A stretch of 64,000 nucleotides of DNA. It comes from Poa pratensis (Eukaryota; Streptophyta; Magnoliopsida; Poales; Poaceae). The DNA lies in assembly GCA_947311845.1 (NCBI GenBank), contig CAMZMU010000041.1:112714203-112778202 (forward strand), written 5' to 3'. Shown in pieces: positions 40,593-50,724 of the stretch; the stretch's first letter is position 1; each line of letters begins with the position of its first letter. A program made the translations under genes and the position numbers. A model generated the notes under the pieces. The model was not told the origin of the DNA. It saw nothing but the letters and a program-made list of their open reading frames with translations, and made no database searches.

Positions 40593-42500
40593 ATGGATGC
40601 ACGGATGCGATGGATGTACGGCGAACGACGCAGTTCCGAGTTTATTGCAGGCCTGCATAAATTTCTCGATGTGGCTAAGGCAAACAAAGTGAATAATTTT
40701 ATGCCTTGTCCATGTGAGAAGTGTCGGAACGTCAGGGAGTACTCTGACCCGAGAACCATTCAAGACCACGTGATTCGGAAAGGTTTCATGCCCAGCTATA
40801 ATTGTTGGACCAAGCATGGAGAAAGAGGGGTTACGATGGAAGACAATGAAGAAGAGGAAGATGATGACAACTATCCTATGTTCCCTGAGGAATGCGGTGA
40901 TACTGTTATGGAAGACGTTGAAGAAGAAAGAGGTGAACATCGGGCATCAGATGAGCCCGCTGATGGTCTTGGTGGGGTCATTTCTGATGCAAAGCGAGAA
41001 TGCAATACAGAAAAGGAGAAGCTAAAGTTGGAGGCCATGCTTCAGGATCACAAAAAGTTGCTGTACCCAAACTGCGAAGATGGCAGCACAAAGCTCGGTA
41101 CCACACTGGAACTGCTGAAATGGAAGGCAGAGACTGGTTGTTCTGACAAGGGATTTGAGAAGTTACTGAAAATAATGAAGCCGAAGCTCCCAAAGGATAA
41201 CGAATTGCCCGAGACTACATACGAAGCAAAGAAGGCTATCTGCCCTCTAGGATTAGATGTGCAGAAGATACATGCATGCATTAATGACTGCATCCTGTAC
41301 CGCGGTGAGTACGAGAACATGGATAAATGCCCGGTATGCAATGCACTGCGGTACAAGATAAGACAAGATGACCCTGGTGATGTTGAGGGCGATGACGAGC
41401 CCCCCCGGAAGAGGGTTCCTGCTAAGGTGATGTGGTATGCTCCTATAATACCACGGTTGAAACGTCTGTTCAGAAACAAAGAGCATGCCAGGTTGTTGCG
41501 ATGGCACAAAGAAGAGCGTAAGAAAGACGGGAAGTTGAGACACCCCGCCGATGGGTCCCAGTGGAGAAAAATCGACAGAGAGTTCCCGACATTTTCAGAT
41601 GACGCAAGGAACTTAAGATTTGGTCTAAGTACAGATGGCTTTAATCCTTTTGGGGAGCAGAGCTCCAGTCATAGCACTTGGCCCGTGACTCTATGTATCT
41701 ACAACCTTCCTCCTTGGTTGTGCATGAAGCGGAAGTTCATTATGATGCCAGTGCTCATCCAAGGCCCGAAGCAACCCGGCAACGACATTGATGTGTACCT
41801 ACGGCTATTAGTTGATGAACTTTTGCAGTTGTGGTCCGAACCAGGTGTACGTGTGTGGGATGAGCACAAACAACAGGAATTTGACCTACGAGCGTTGTTG
41901 TTCGTAACCATCAATGATTGGCCTGCTCTTAGTAACATTTCAGGACAGTCAAACAAGGGATACAATGCATGCACACACTGTTTAGATAAGACTGAAAGTA
42001 TACATTTGGGAAACAAGAATGTGTACCTGGGGCATCGTCGATTTCTTCCGAACGGTCATGCCGCAAGAAAGCCCGGCAAGCATTTCAACGGTGAGGCAGA
42101 TCGCCGGAAGAAGCCTAACCTCCCTGATGGTGATGTTATATATGACAAGGTCAAGGATTTAGAAGTAATCTTTGGAAAGGGTCCTGGCAGTCTATCTGTT
42201 CCGAATGACGCTAACAAGCGCATACCCTTGTGGAAAAAGTGCTCTATATTCTGGGAGCTACCCTATTGGAAAGTCCTAGAGGTCCGGTCTTCAATCGACG
42301 TGATGCACGTGACGAAGAATCTTTGCGTGAACCTGCTAGGCTTCCTGGGCGTGTATGGGAAGACAAAAGATACACCGGAAGCACGGGCAGACCAGCAACG
42401 TATGAAAGACCCATACAACAAGCAGACGGATAAAGGGCGTCAATACTTAAGCAGCTACGCTCTTACCAAAGCAGAGAAGGAAATCTTTTTGAATGCCTGA
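40593..42500 (+). pseudogene. CACTA transposase, TNP2 (Transposase_21) type, N-terminal and core parts
   Basis: An AG acceptor directly precedes the ATG at 40593, so a leader intron is likely. Residues about 1-75 form the transposase-associated domain with NNFMPCPCEKCRN and DHVIRKGFMPSYNCW. The TNP2 core follows, with ACINDCILYRGEYENMDKCP, LSTDGFNPFGEQSSSHSTWP, LCIYNLPPWLCMKRKFIMMP and FDLRALLFVTINDWPALSNI. The frame ends at 42500 after KEIFLNA because one G seems to be missing there. The sense continues in the next frame as the DUF4218 region. Without the shift the protein would be nearly complete. Confidence 0.85.
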
Positions 42501-43309
42501 GCAGTATCAAGGTCCCGGCTGGCTTCTCGTCAAATATAAAGGGAATAATAAATATGGCAAAGAAAAAATTCCAGAACCTGAAGTCTCATGATTGCCACGT
42601 GATTATGACGCAGTTGCTTCCGGTTGCATTGAGGGGGCTTCTACCGGAAAATGTTCGAGTACCCATTGTGAAGCTATGTGCATTCCTCAATGCAATATCT
42701 CAGAAGGTCATCGATCCAGTAACTCTACCAAGTTTACAGAAGGCTGTGGTCCAATGTCTTGTCAGCTTCGAGTTGGTGTTCCCCCCATCATTTTTCAATA
42801 TTATGACGCATCTCCTGGTTCACCTACGCGACGAGATTGCCATTCTCGGTCCTGTATTTCTACACAATATGTTTCCCTTCGAGAGGTTCATGGGAGTCTT
42901 GAAGAAATATGTTCATAACCGTGCTAGGCCAGAAGGAAGCATCTCAAGGGACACATGTCCTCCCAGCGCTTCCCTGGGCACGTGTCCTCCCCCAGCGCTG
43001 CCCTGGAGGTCTTTATATATTATCGCCGACGGGGTAAACCCTAATCCACCATTCCTAGTCACGAACGCATCGTCTCCACGAGATGGATCCGCCACGCCCG
43101 CCGCAGCGCCTTCTGGACGAGGTCGAGCGTGCTCGGCAGAGCGCGCTTGGGCGCAACCGCAGGAGTCTATCCCGCCGTATGCCCACGAGCCCGACGTGGA
43201 GAATAATGTTGGTGATGTTGGATCAGGGGTGTGTTTCTTTCAAGCGCTTGTGAGATGTTGTATCATGTGTAATAATGTATTAAACCTTTTATGTAATGCA
43301 TTAAGATAA
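42500..43309 (+). pseudogene. CACTA transposase continuation (DUF4218 region), joined to unrelated sequence
   Basis: This frame reads FQNLKSHDCHVIMTQLLPVA, LRGLLPENVRVPIVKLCAFL, MTHLLVHLRDEIAILGPVFL and FPFERFMGVLKKYVHNRARP, which is the DUF4218 domain that follows TNP2. At about 42950, after PEGSIS, the family match ends abruptly. The next part has a TATATATTA and a leader-like stretch before another ATG (43081). The end of the transposase is therefore missing or displaced. Confidence 0.8.
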
Positions 43310-43811
43310 ATGAATTAATAATTTTTATCTGCTTTCTTCTGCATTTTACAACACCAAACATTCATCTTACAAATATAGGTTTACTGAAATTGTTCTGCAT
43401 TTACTTCTGCTTACGGATTATTTGTCGAATTTCGACTTATAGATTTAAAGATATGAATTTATCCATATTAAATTGAAAATGACAATAATAATGTAAAATT
43501 GATTTTGGATTATTTATACAAATTCAAACACTTTTCACGTTGAAATTTTGTCAATTCAAAATATGCAATAAAGTTAATATATTTTTAATTGAAAATGGCA
43601 AAATGGTTAATAGTTTGTATAGTTAGAATAATTATTTCAGAAAACAGAAAATGGTTTTGGATTATTTATTCAAATTTAAACACTTTTCATGTTGAAAGTC
43701 TTTTCAGATTCAAAACCATTTGAAATTCATATTCAAACACCTAAATAAGAAAAAAAAAGGCGGGAACAACATTTCAGAACTGAAAAGTTCGAAATAATTT
43801 TGAAAAAGGAC
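43310..43811. other. AT-rich spacer inside CACTA 2
   Basis: It has no coding sense. CACTTTTCA(C/T)GTTGAAA recurs near 43530 and 43680 within otherwise simple AT-rich sequence. Confidence 0.5.
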
Positions 43812-43975
43812 TCTTTAGTCCCGGTTGCTGGAAAGAACCGGGACCAAAGAGTCCATGGGCACGCCACTGGATCTGGCATTAAATGACCCACTCTTTGGTC
43901 CCGGTTGCTGGAAAGAACCGGGACCAAAGGGTCATTGGTCCCGGTTCTTTCCAGCAACCGGGACCAAAGAGTCCT
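43812..43975. repeat. Internal cluster of CACTA terminal-type motifs
   Basis: TTAGTCCCGGTTGCTGGAAA and its partner AAGAACCGGGACCAAAGAGT occur three times as inverted pairs. They belong to the same motif family as both ends of the element but sit in its middle, directly upstream of the GC-rich leader of the second gene. No CACTA terminus adjoins them. Confidence 0.8.
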
Positions 43976-43979
43976 AGTA

Positions 43980-45124
43980 TAACTTCCCGCGCCCTCTCTT
44001 CTTCCCCATTCAGGCAAAATCGACTAAGGACCGGAGAAGGCGCGACCGCACGCGAAGCCGGCGAAGCCCTACTCGTTTTTCCGGCGAAGCCCTGCTTGTT
44101 TTTCCGGCGGCCCTGCTCCGCCGTGGCCCCCGCCGTCGCGCGCCCCTGCTCCGGCGGCCGTCGCGCGCCCTGCTCCGGCGGCCCTCGCTCCCATCGCGCG
44201 CCCCTGCCCTCCGCCGCGCCCCCCGCGCCGTCGCGCCTCTTCCGTCGCCGGCGGCCTGCTCCTGGCCTCCGCCGCGCCCGCCCCTTCCCTCTCCACGGCC
44301 AGGTGATCGCCGCGGCGCCCACGCCCTCCCTCTCGTGCTCAACACCGAGCCGTAGCACCATTACAATTTGACAGAATTTTTTAGATAGAATTTGGTAGTG
44401 TTGTTTAAAATTGTTGAATTTTAGATAGTTGTTTAAAATTGTTGAATTTTAGATAGTTGTTTAAAATTTTAGATAGAAAATATTTTAAATTTTAGATAGA
44501 CTTAATTTTAGATAGAATTTTTAGATAGAATTTTAGATAGAATTTGATAAAATTGTGTATAAGAATTTAGCTACTGTTTTAGTTAGTTTTAGCAATTTTG
44601 AAACTTAGCAATTTTGTTTGTTTATCAGAAAAATATGAATAATATATCAAAATGCCAGAAAATGATTTAAACTTGTAAAATCAATATCTTTTAATCTGTT
44701 TATCAGAAAAATATGAATAATATATGAAAATGCACAGAAAAATAAATGCTAGCTATTTATGTCAAAATACAAACATTTTGGAACATTTCAATTTGGTGAA
44801 TATTTGGAAATAACTTCAATGCATTTCCTTTAGTTATGGAGCTAATTTAAATAAGTGTTTATATTTGAAATTTGACTTCTATTAACATCTAAAATATGTT
44901 TTAGAGCTCCATGTTAATGCATTAAATTGGTCATGCATGATTGAACAATTTTAAATTAGAAGAACTAAAATACCTTCTTATATTAAATATGGAATTTGTG
45001 GAAATGATTTTATTAGTCATTGCAATTCCATTTAAATTGACCTACATGACCTAGGATGTATCTTGACATATGGAACAAGTTACCCAACTAAAGTTTTGTG
45101 CATTGTTCTTAATTTGCAGAAACT
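43980..45124 (+). other. GC-rich then AT-rich leader before the second CACTA gene
   Basis: About 43985-44300 is strongly GC-rich, with runs of GCCCCTGCTCCGGCGGCC. It is followed by an AT-rich part with repeated TTTTAGATAGAATTT words (44375-44545). The AT-rich part ends at an AG acceptor-like site before the ATG at 45125, so it probably contains a leader intron. No frame here is convincing. Confidence 0.5.
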
Positions 45125-48100
45125 ATGGAACGAGACGAAGATCAGGAAAATATCCTCCAGGATATAATCCGCGGGCCGGAAGATATTGTCGATGTCACCA
45201 CGGAGTTTTTGAACAACTCCGGTGAGGGAGATGAGTCTCTCAACCGAAGAGACGGCTCCGGTGAGGTAGAACCCGACGGCCGGGTGAGGGAGAAGTCAGC
45301 GAGGGAGAAGCCGACGAGGGAGAAGCCGAAGGCTCCGGTGGAACATTAAACTCCGGCGAGGTGCATATACATATATTAATGAAGCCGAAGATTGTATTAA
45401 TTAAGTCTCTGATGTGTATATACATATATTAACGCTCTTTCTTCTTTTAGCCCTCCGGATCGAGCAAATCTTCTGTAAGGACAAAACGAGGCCCAGCCAA
45501 AAAGTTGGGCGACCAAGAAAGGTACACGATCGAAAGAGTCGCTGAAGACGGCACACCGACTGCTCCCCCTGGTGTTAAAAATAAAATGGTAAAGCAATGC
45601 GGAGTTCTTGTTAGGGACTTCATCCCGATCACCGTTCGAGAATGGCATCGGCCAAACGAGAAAGGACAGCTATATGTCAGCGATGAGGGCAAAGAAAGAC
45701 TTTGGAGAAAGCTCATGGTTAATTTCACCCTGCCGGCGCCAGAGGTGGATTCAGATGAGGAGGATCCAGATGAGGCAGAAAAGATTGCCCGGAAAATCAT
45801 GGAGCAAAAAGTCAAGGACTGGGCACTTAAGAAGATGGCCGAGCTATTCAAGAACTGGAAGAAAAGATTGAACAAACTGTTTGTCAAGAAAAATAAGACT
45901 CCAGACTTCGATAAAGGGTATGAGAAGATAAAGGACTACTGGGAAGAATTTGTGGCGTACAAGAAATCAGAGGAAGCTCTGGAAAAGTCTGCAAAAAATG
46001 CGGCAAATGCTGCTCTAAAGATGTACCACCATACTATGGGGCCTGGTGGCTACGCTGGTAGCATGCCTAAGTGGGAGAAACTTGAGGCGGACCTGCTGGC
46101 TAATGGGATCACTCCAGAGCCACTCAAGTGGATCGAACGGGCAAGAAATTGGTTTTACGGGCATGGGGGCACGTTGGACGCAGAAGGGAAGTGCATATAT
46201 AACAGAAGACACAAAGATAATCCCCTACTACCCATCCAAGAAATTAGAAAAGCAGTAAAGGATGTTGAAGAGGGACGGTTCATTCCCGATAGAGAGGATG
46301 ACGAGCTCACACGCGCCCTTGGGAATAAGGAACACGACGGACGGTTACGAGGCGTACCTGGCTCCAAGCCCAAGACAATTGCGATTCCCGAGCACAGGAA
46401 GAAATTTCCTGATAGAAGCCATCAGAGGAGAAAGGAAAGGGAGGCAATGGAAGCACGCGCTGCTGCAGACCGGCTGCTTAATATAGAAGAAGAATTAAAG
46501 CGCAGAAGGAACAAATTGCCGTGCTTAGCCAGCAAGGTACTAGCGGCCAATCTCAACGGCACATGGTAGAAGCTGCATGCGATGGTACCGGTGGCCCATC
46601 GAATCGGAAAAGCAGCGTGGCTTCCACGGAGCTCCAGGATGGTAATGATGATGCAGTGGCTCCACTTCGTCGCTACCCAGTGGATGATATCACGGAGAGC
46701 ACACCTTGTGAGATGCATGTGAAAGTTTTTAACTTAACCGTGAAGGTGGCGGTCGGCTATGTCGTACCAATTGGACCTAATCCAACTTACCATTTCTCTC
46801 CGGTTCCAAATGGCTACGCTGTTGTCGCGGTGGATGAAGTGATGAAAGATTATGAGGAGCTGAAGCTGCAACACCCTGCAGGTGAAGATGGGGAGGTGCT
46901 TGAACTTGGAGAAGCCAAGAAAGCGACCATTCTATGGCCAAAGGAATTCATCGTGCTTCCGAACTGGCAGCCAAGGCCATCGACTCCTCACCAGTCTCCA
47001 GCGCAACAGTCCTCTTCACCGCCTCAGCATTCTCCAGCGCAACAGTCCTCTTCACCGCCTCACCAGTCTCCAGCGCAGCCGTCTCCGCCGCCGCGTCAGC
47101 CGTTTCCGCCCACCGCTCGTACTATGAGGGGTAAGCGATCACCGAAACGTAAAAGGTCGCCCCTCCCAACAGTACCTCATAAGAATCTTCCCATTAGACC
47201 TTATGACAGGACTGTAGCGGAAAACGCCGCGGAGGTGGCTGCCTACAATAAGGCTTTTTTTGCACCAAAAAAGCCCGAGCAGAAGCCGGTATACGATGAA
47301 AAATCCAAAAAGTGGAGAAAGTCCTTCCTTGAGCAGCCATCCCAGATATCGATGAATCTGCCATCTGACTATGGTCGTGAACTTACTAAGCTAGCACGTG
47401 CCCAGTCTGAGCAGAACAAGGGAAGAAGTGCAAAAAGCGGGAAACAAATTGCCCAGCTCGGACAGCAGAAAAATCAATCGGTCCCCCCGCTCATAGTGTG
47501 TTCCGATGTCGACAAGGACTTCAGAGTCGCTATGGATAAGACCTGGAATTATTGGACCCCAGAGCCATAGCTGCTGCTAAAGAACTTGGTGTCACTGTAT
47601 CTCAGGCCAAGGAACAGGCTACCGCCTTGGGTATGAGCCTTGGTCAACTTTTAGGCTATGAACATGCGCCAATGTTAGAGATGGCACGGAAATATGTCCA
47701 AGGGGAGCCTATGGTCAGTAATGAGGAGATGACGGGTCTATCAACACATATGCGAAATCTGCATACCTGGTACCTGGTGCACACATCAAAGAAGGACGCG
47801 AAAGAGTGGTTTCCGCTGGACGTTAGAGTGGAGCATTTCTTCAAACGTTACACTATACAGGTTCAACTGACTGAACTGTTCCAGTTATTCCAAAAGCGCG
47901 CCCTCGACAAATCTATCCTCTCTTGCTATTGTCTGTAAGTGATTTATTTTCGTAATTAAGTCTCTAGCTCAGCTCGTTCATTGCCTGTATTATATTATCC
48001 TGCCTATATATATATCCTTTTGTACGCTATTATGCAGAATGAAGATGCTGGAATGCAAAAGATCTAAAGTTTTTGAGGTTGGGTTCGTTGACCCATATAT

Positions 48101-48817
48101 CGTGAATTCACATACGTTAGTCAATCACCCCAAAGACGTGGAGCATGACCTGACCACCTTTTTAACCATGCAACATTTCTGTACGGAAATACTATTTCCT
48201 TACAACTTCAGGTGAGTGTTTCTGTCTTGTACATATTTTTATTTGGCTTTCTCGATGTTAAGTGTAATTGATGAGCTATGCATGTCTGCTTTATGTAAAC
48301 GTCCGCAGGTTCCACTGGATTCTGCTAAGCATTCAACCTGACAAGTCCACAGTTGAAGTCCACGACTCATTAAGTTGGGACCAAGCGTTGTGGTCCGACA
48401 TGAAAGAAATGCTCAACAAGTAATTTCAATCATTATCGCATTATATCGCCCTCTTTCGTTCGTTCCCTGATGTCAAGTAATTAATAACTCCTTTGTTCAT
48501 TTTCTTTGCCAAAGCAGGTGTTGGACAATTTTCAAACAGAAGGTAGAAGGTCCATTCAAAGATGAGCTAACTTATAAAACGGTGAAAGTCCGCAGCAGCC
48601 ACCGGGGAGTAATTTATGTGGATTCTACGTTTGCGAGTTCATTCGCGAGTTGACCACTGAGCGGAGAACAACTGCTTTCAGCAAAATGCGGGAGAAGATC
48701 GACCCAGAACTGCGCGTAGGAGCAATTCAAGAGGAATTGGCGGGATTTCTGCTTAGGGAGGTCATCGATGAAAGGGGAGAACATTATGCTTCGGACGATG
48801 AACTACATATGCCTTGA
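45125..48817 (+). pseudogene. Second CACTA gene: coiled-coil/Pro-rich protein with C-terminal ULP1-like C48 protease, frameshifted
   Basis: Likely exons are 45125-45337, 45451-47934, 48038-48211, 48309-48419 and 48518-48817. The N-terminal part (SSKSSVRTKRGPAKKLGD, VRDFIPITVREWHRPNEKGQ) is a segment regularly found in plant CACTA second ORFs. Then come a charged helical part and Pro/Ser/Gln repeats (SPAQQSSSPPHQ). The end shows the C48 cysteine-protease signature: the His in FRFHWILLSI, the Asp in VEVHDSL and the Cys in NLCGFYVCEF. Frameshifts are visible near 46498, 47550 and 48590, the last just before the catalytic Cys. ULP1 proteases process SUMO in host cells; transposon copies are common and their role is unclear. 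Confidence 0.75.
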
Positions 48818-48974
48818 TGGCTTGATCTATCTCCATGTAATTAAATAGTTGTATTCTCGCAAGAGATCGAATATTAATTATATATGCATCAACATGTACT
48901 GTGTATATAGTAGAGCGTATAATATGCGTACGGAAACGATGGAGAGCACGTCGGCGATGCGAAGAAGGGGGAGA

Positions 48975-49124
48975 CGACGGAGGCACCGGCGAGAGGGAGA
49001 GGGGGCACCGGCGAGAGGGAGAGGAGGCACCGGCGAGAAGGAGAGGGGGCACCGGCGAGAAGGAGAGGGGGCACGGCGAGAGGGGGCACCGGCGAGAGGG
49101 AGAGGGGCACCGGCGAGAGGGAGA
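48975..49124. repeat. Minisatellite, GGCACCGGCGAGAGGGAGAG unit
   Basis: About six to seven units of a 24-bp purine-rich sequence with small indels. It lies just outside the protease gene in the right arm of CACTA 2. Confidence 0.9.
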
Positions 49125-49138
49125 CCCTAAACCCTAAA
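49125..49138. repeat. Two CCCTAAA telomere-type repeats
   Basis: CCCTAAACCCTAAA, two units only. Such telo-boxes are frequent in plant promoters and leaders; this is not a telomere. Confidence 0.6.
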
Positions 49139-49157
49139 TACCAAAAAAAAAAACACT

Positions 49158-49355
49158 CATTGGTCCCGGTTCGTAACAAGAACCGGGACCAATGAGTCTC
49201 TCCCACAACCAGCCAGAACTGGCCACGTGGCCACCATTGGTCCCGGTTCGTGGACCAACCGGGACTAGCATTAGTCCCGATTGGCCAGTCCCGGCTGGGC
49301 AACCGGGACTGATGGCCCAACCGAACCGGGACCATAGGCCCATTTTCTACCAGTG
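49158..49355. repeat. Right subterminal array of CACTA 2
   Basis: Paired TTGGTCCCGGTTCGTAACAA / AAGAACCGGGACCAA motifs repeat up to the right terminus. They mirror the left array. Confidence 0.85.
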
Positions 49356-49358
49356 AAT

Positions 49359-50724
49359 CCAGTTCCTGCTCTCGTCTTTGAATTTGTATGATTTTGAATA
49401 TCCACAAAAATGGTTGGGATAACATATTCTAGACATTGCTCGGTTCCAGATGTGGTAGGATGGCAAGACCTCGCATGCAAGGAGGTTGTGTCATCGAGGG
49501 GGGGGGGTGGTGGTGGTGGTGGTGAAGAAGCAAGACACATGTTGTAAGATAGAGGAAATCGCATGCGGGAGAAGTTTGGTGACACGACAACATGACTGCT
49601 TGGATGTAGAGAAGAAGCTAGAGGAGTCGATCCCGAGCGATAATGAAGCAGGAAGTCCCCAACATGTGACATAACTCTGGTGGTCAAGAGTGTGTAATTG
49701 GATAATGTTGATTGTGCCGTTGAGCGATAGTGGGAGTAGCCGACAATAATCATCAATGTTGAGTTCACTATAGAGATTTTGGAATGTTAGGGAAGAATAG
49801 TTGGGTGGGGGATGTTTCGAAATGGAGCTGGAAGGGGATAGATTCCAACCAATGCATTCCTCATAATTAGGTGTGATGTGAGTTGGATTTGCAACATGAA
49901 ATTGGATCAAATTACGATCGAGCTTGAATTCCAAAAGATCAAAACAACCTTTTGATTGGAACTACAAAACTCCTATTTCGTCATTCTAAACCCGGTACCG
50001 AATTCACTACTGCATTTCGAAAAACCGAATTCAGTACAGTATATAGTACCGTGCAGAGGAGCTAGTCTTAATCCAGACCTTTGATTCACTGATCCGACGG
50101 TCCTGAAGCCATGCACGTCGGACGTGCAATCGCTGGCTCGTTTCCTTACGCCGACAAGTCCGTCCCAGCGTGGCCGTCCACGCGGCGCGCGGCCCCACGA
50201 AACCCACCAACCCAGGTCTCTCCTCTTCCTCGCTCGTCGTTACTTAAGCACAAGCACAGCACTACAGCAGCGTCGCTTCCTCCCCGAGGTACCCACGCGC
50301 ACGCCATCGCGGCACCACGGTTCACGAGCGCATCGCATTAAGTTCCATGATCCATTTTTGTTGAGTAAATGCAAACCCATTTTCTTCCCCTCTTCTCTGT
50401 ATCATTTTCCCCATCCTCCCTTTGGTCGTCATGCCTGAGACGTTGATGTGTTCGATGGAATGTCTAGGAGAGGAGGTTCACTTGGTTTCCCTTTGTTTTT
50501 AGGTTTTCTGCCTGGTAAATTCTTCCCAAATTACAGTAAAATAAAAAAAAAATCTTCTCAAATGAGTTCAGCTTTACTTGTGTTCCTTCTTTTCCCCTCG
50601 CTCGCCCCTAATTATTCGGTTCTCTTGTGGAAAGGATTCTACTGCCTGTTGCCATTTTACTTGCTCGATCGATCTGCCAACTGAAGTCTGGTGCTGTTTA
50701 TCCGCAGGCTGGGGCAAGGGGACG
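49359..50724. other. Intergenic and 5' region of the arabinofuranosidase gene
   Basis: The left part has a G-run and (TGG)n microsatellite at about 49497-49524 and no gene. From about 50200 the sequence is C/T-rich and looks like a 5' UTR. A donor-like CCGAG|GTACCC near 50288 and an acceptor TTATCCGCAG ending at 50707 suggest a leader intron, 18 bases before the ATG at 50725. Confidence 0.45.

Larger units (their letters stand above)
40044..49355 (+). mobile_element. CACTA (En/Spm) element 2, with TNP2 transposase and ULP1-like genes
   Basis: The ends are CACTAGTAGAAAAAGG at 40044 and, on the minus strand, CACTGGTAGAAAATGG from 49355. The target duplication AAT lies at 40041-40043 and 49356-49358. 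Subterminal inverted motifs of the type TTGGTCCCGGTTC / GAACCGGGACCAA mark both ends. Two plus-strand genes are carried, a TNP2-type transposase and a second gene with a C-terminal protease domain. Both have frameshifts. A third cluster of the terminal-type motif lies inside at 43812-43975. Confidence 0.9.

Noticed and set aside
43081..43309. New host gene starting at the ATG near 43081 after a TATATATTA
   Set aside because: The frame is under 60 codons with no known motif and no exon continuation. It may be leader sequence of a lost CACTA part, but I cannot support a gene.
48975..49124. CRISPR-like array from regular 24-bp repeats
   Set aside because: The repeats are contiguous, purine-rich and without unique spacers, in a plant transposon. 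It is a minisatellite.
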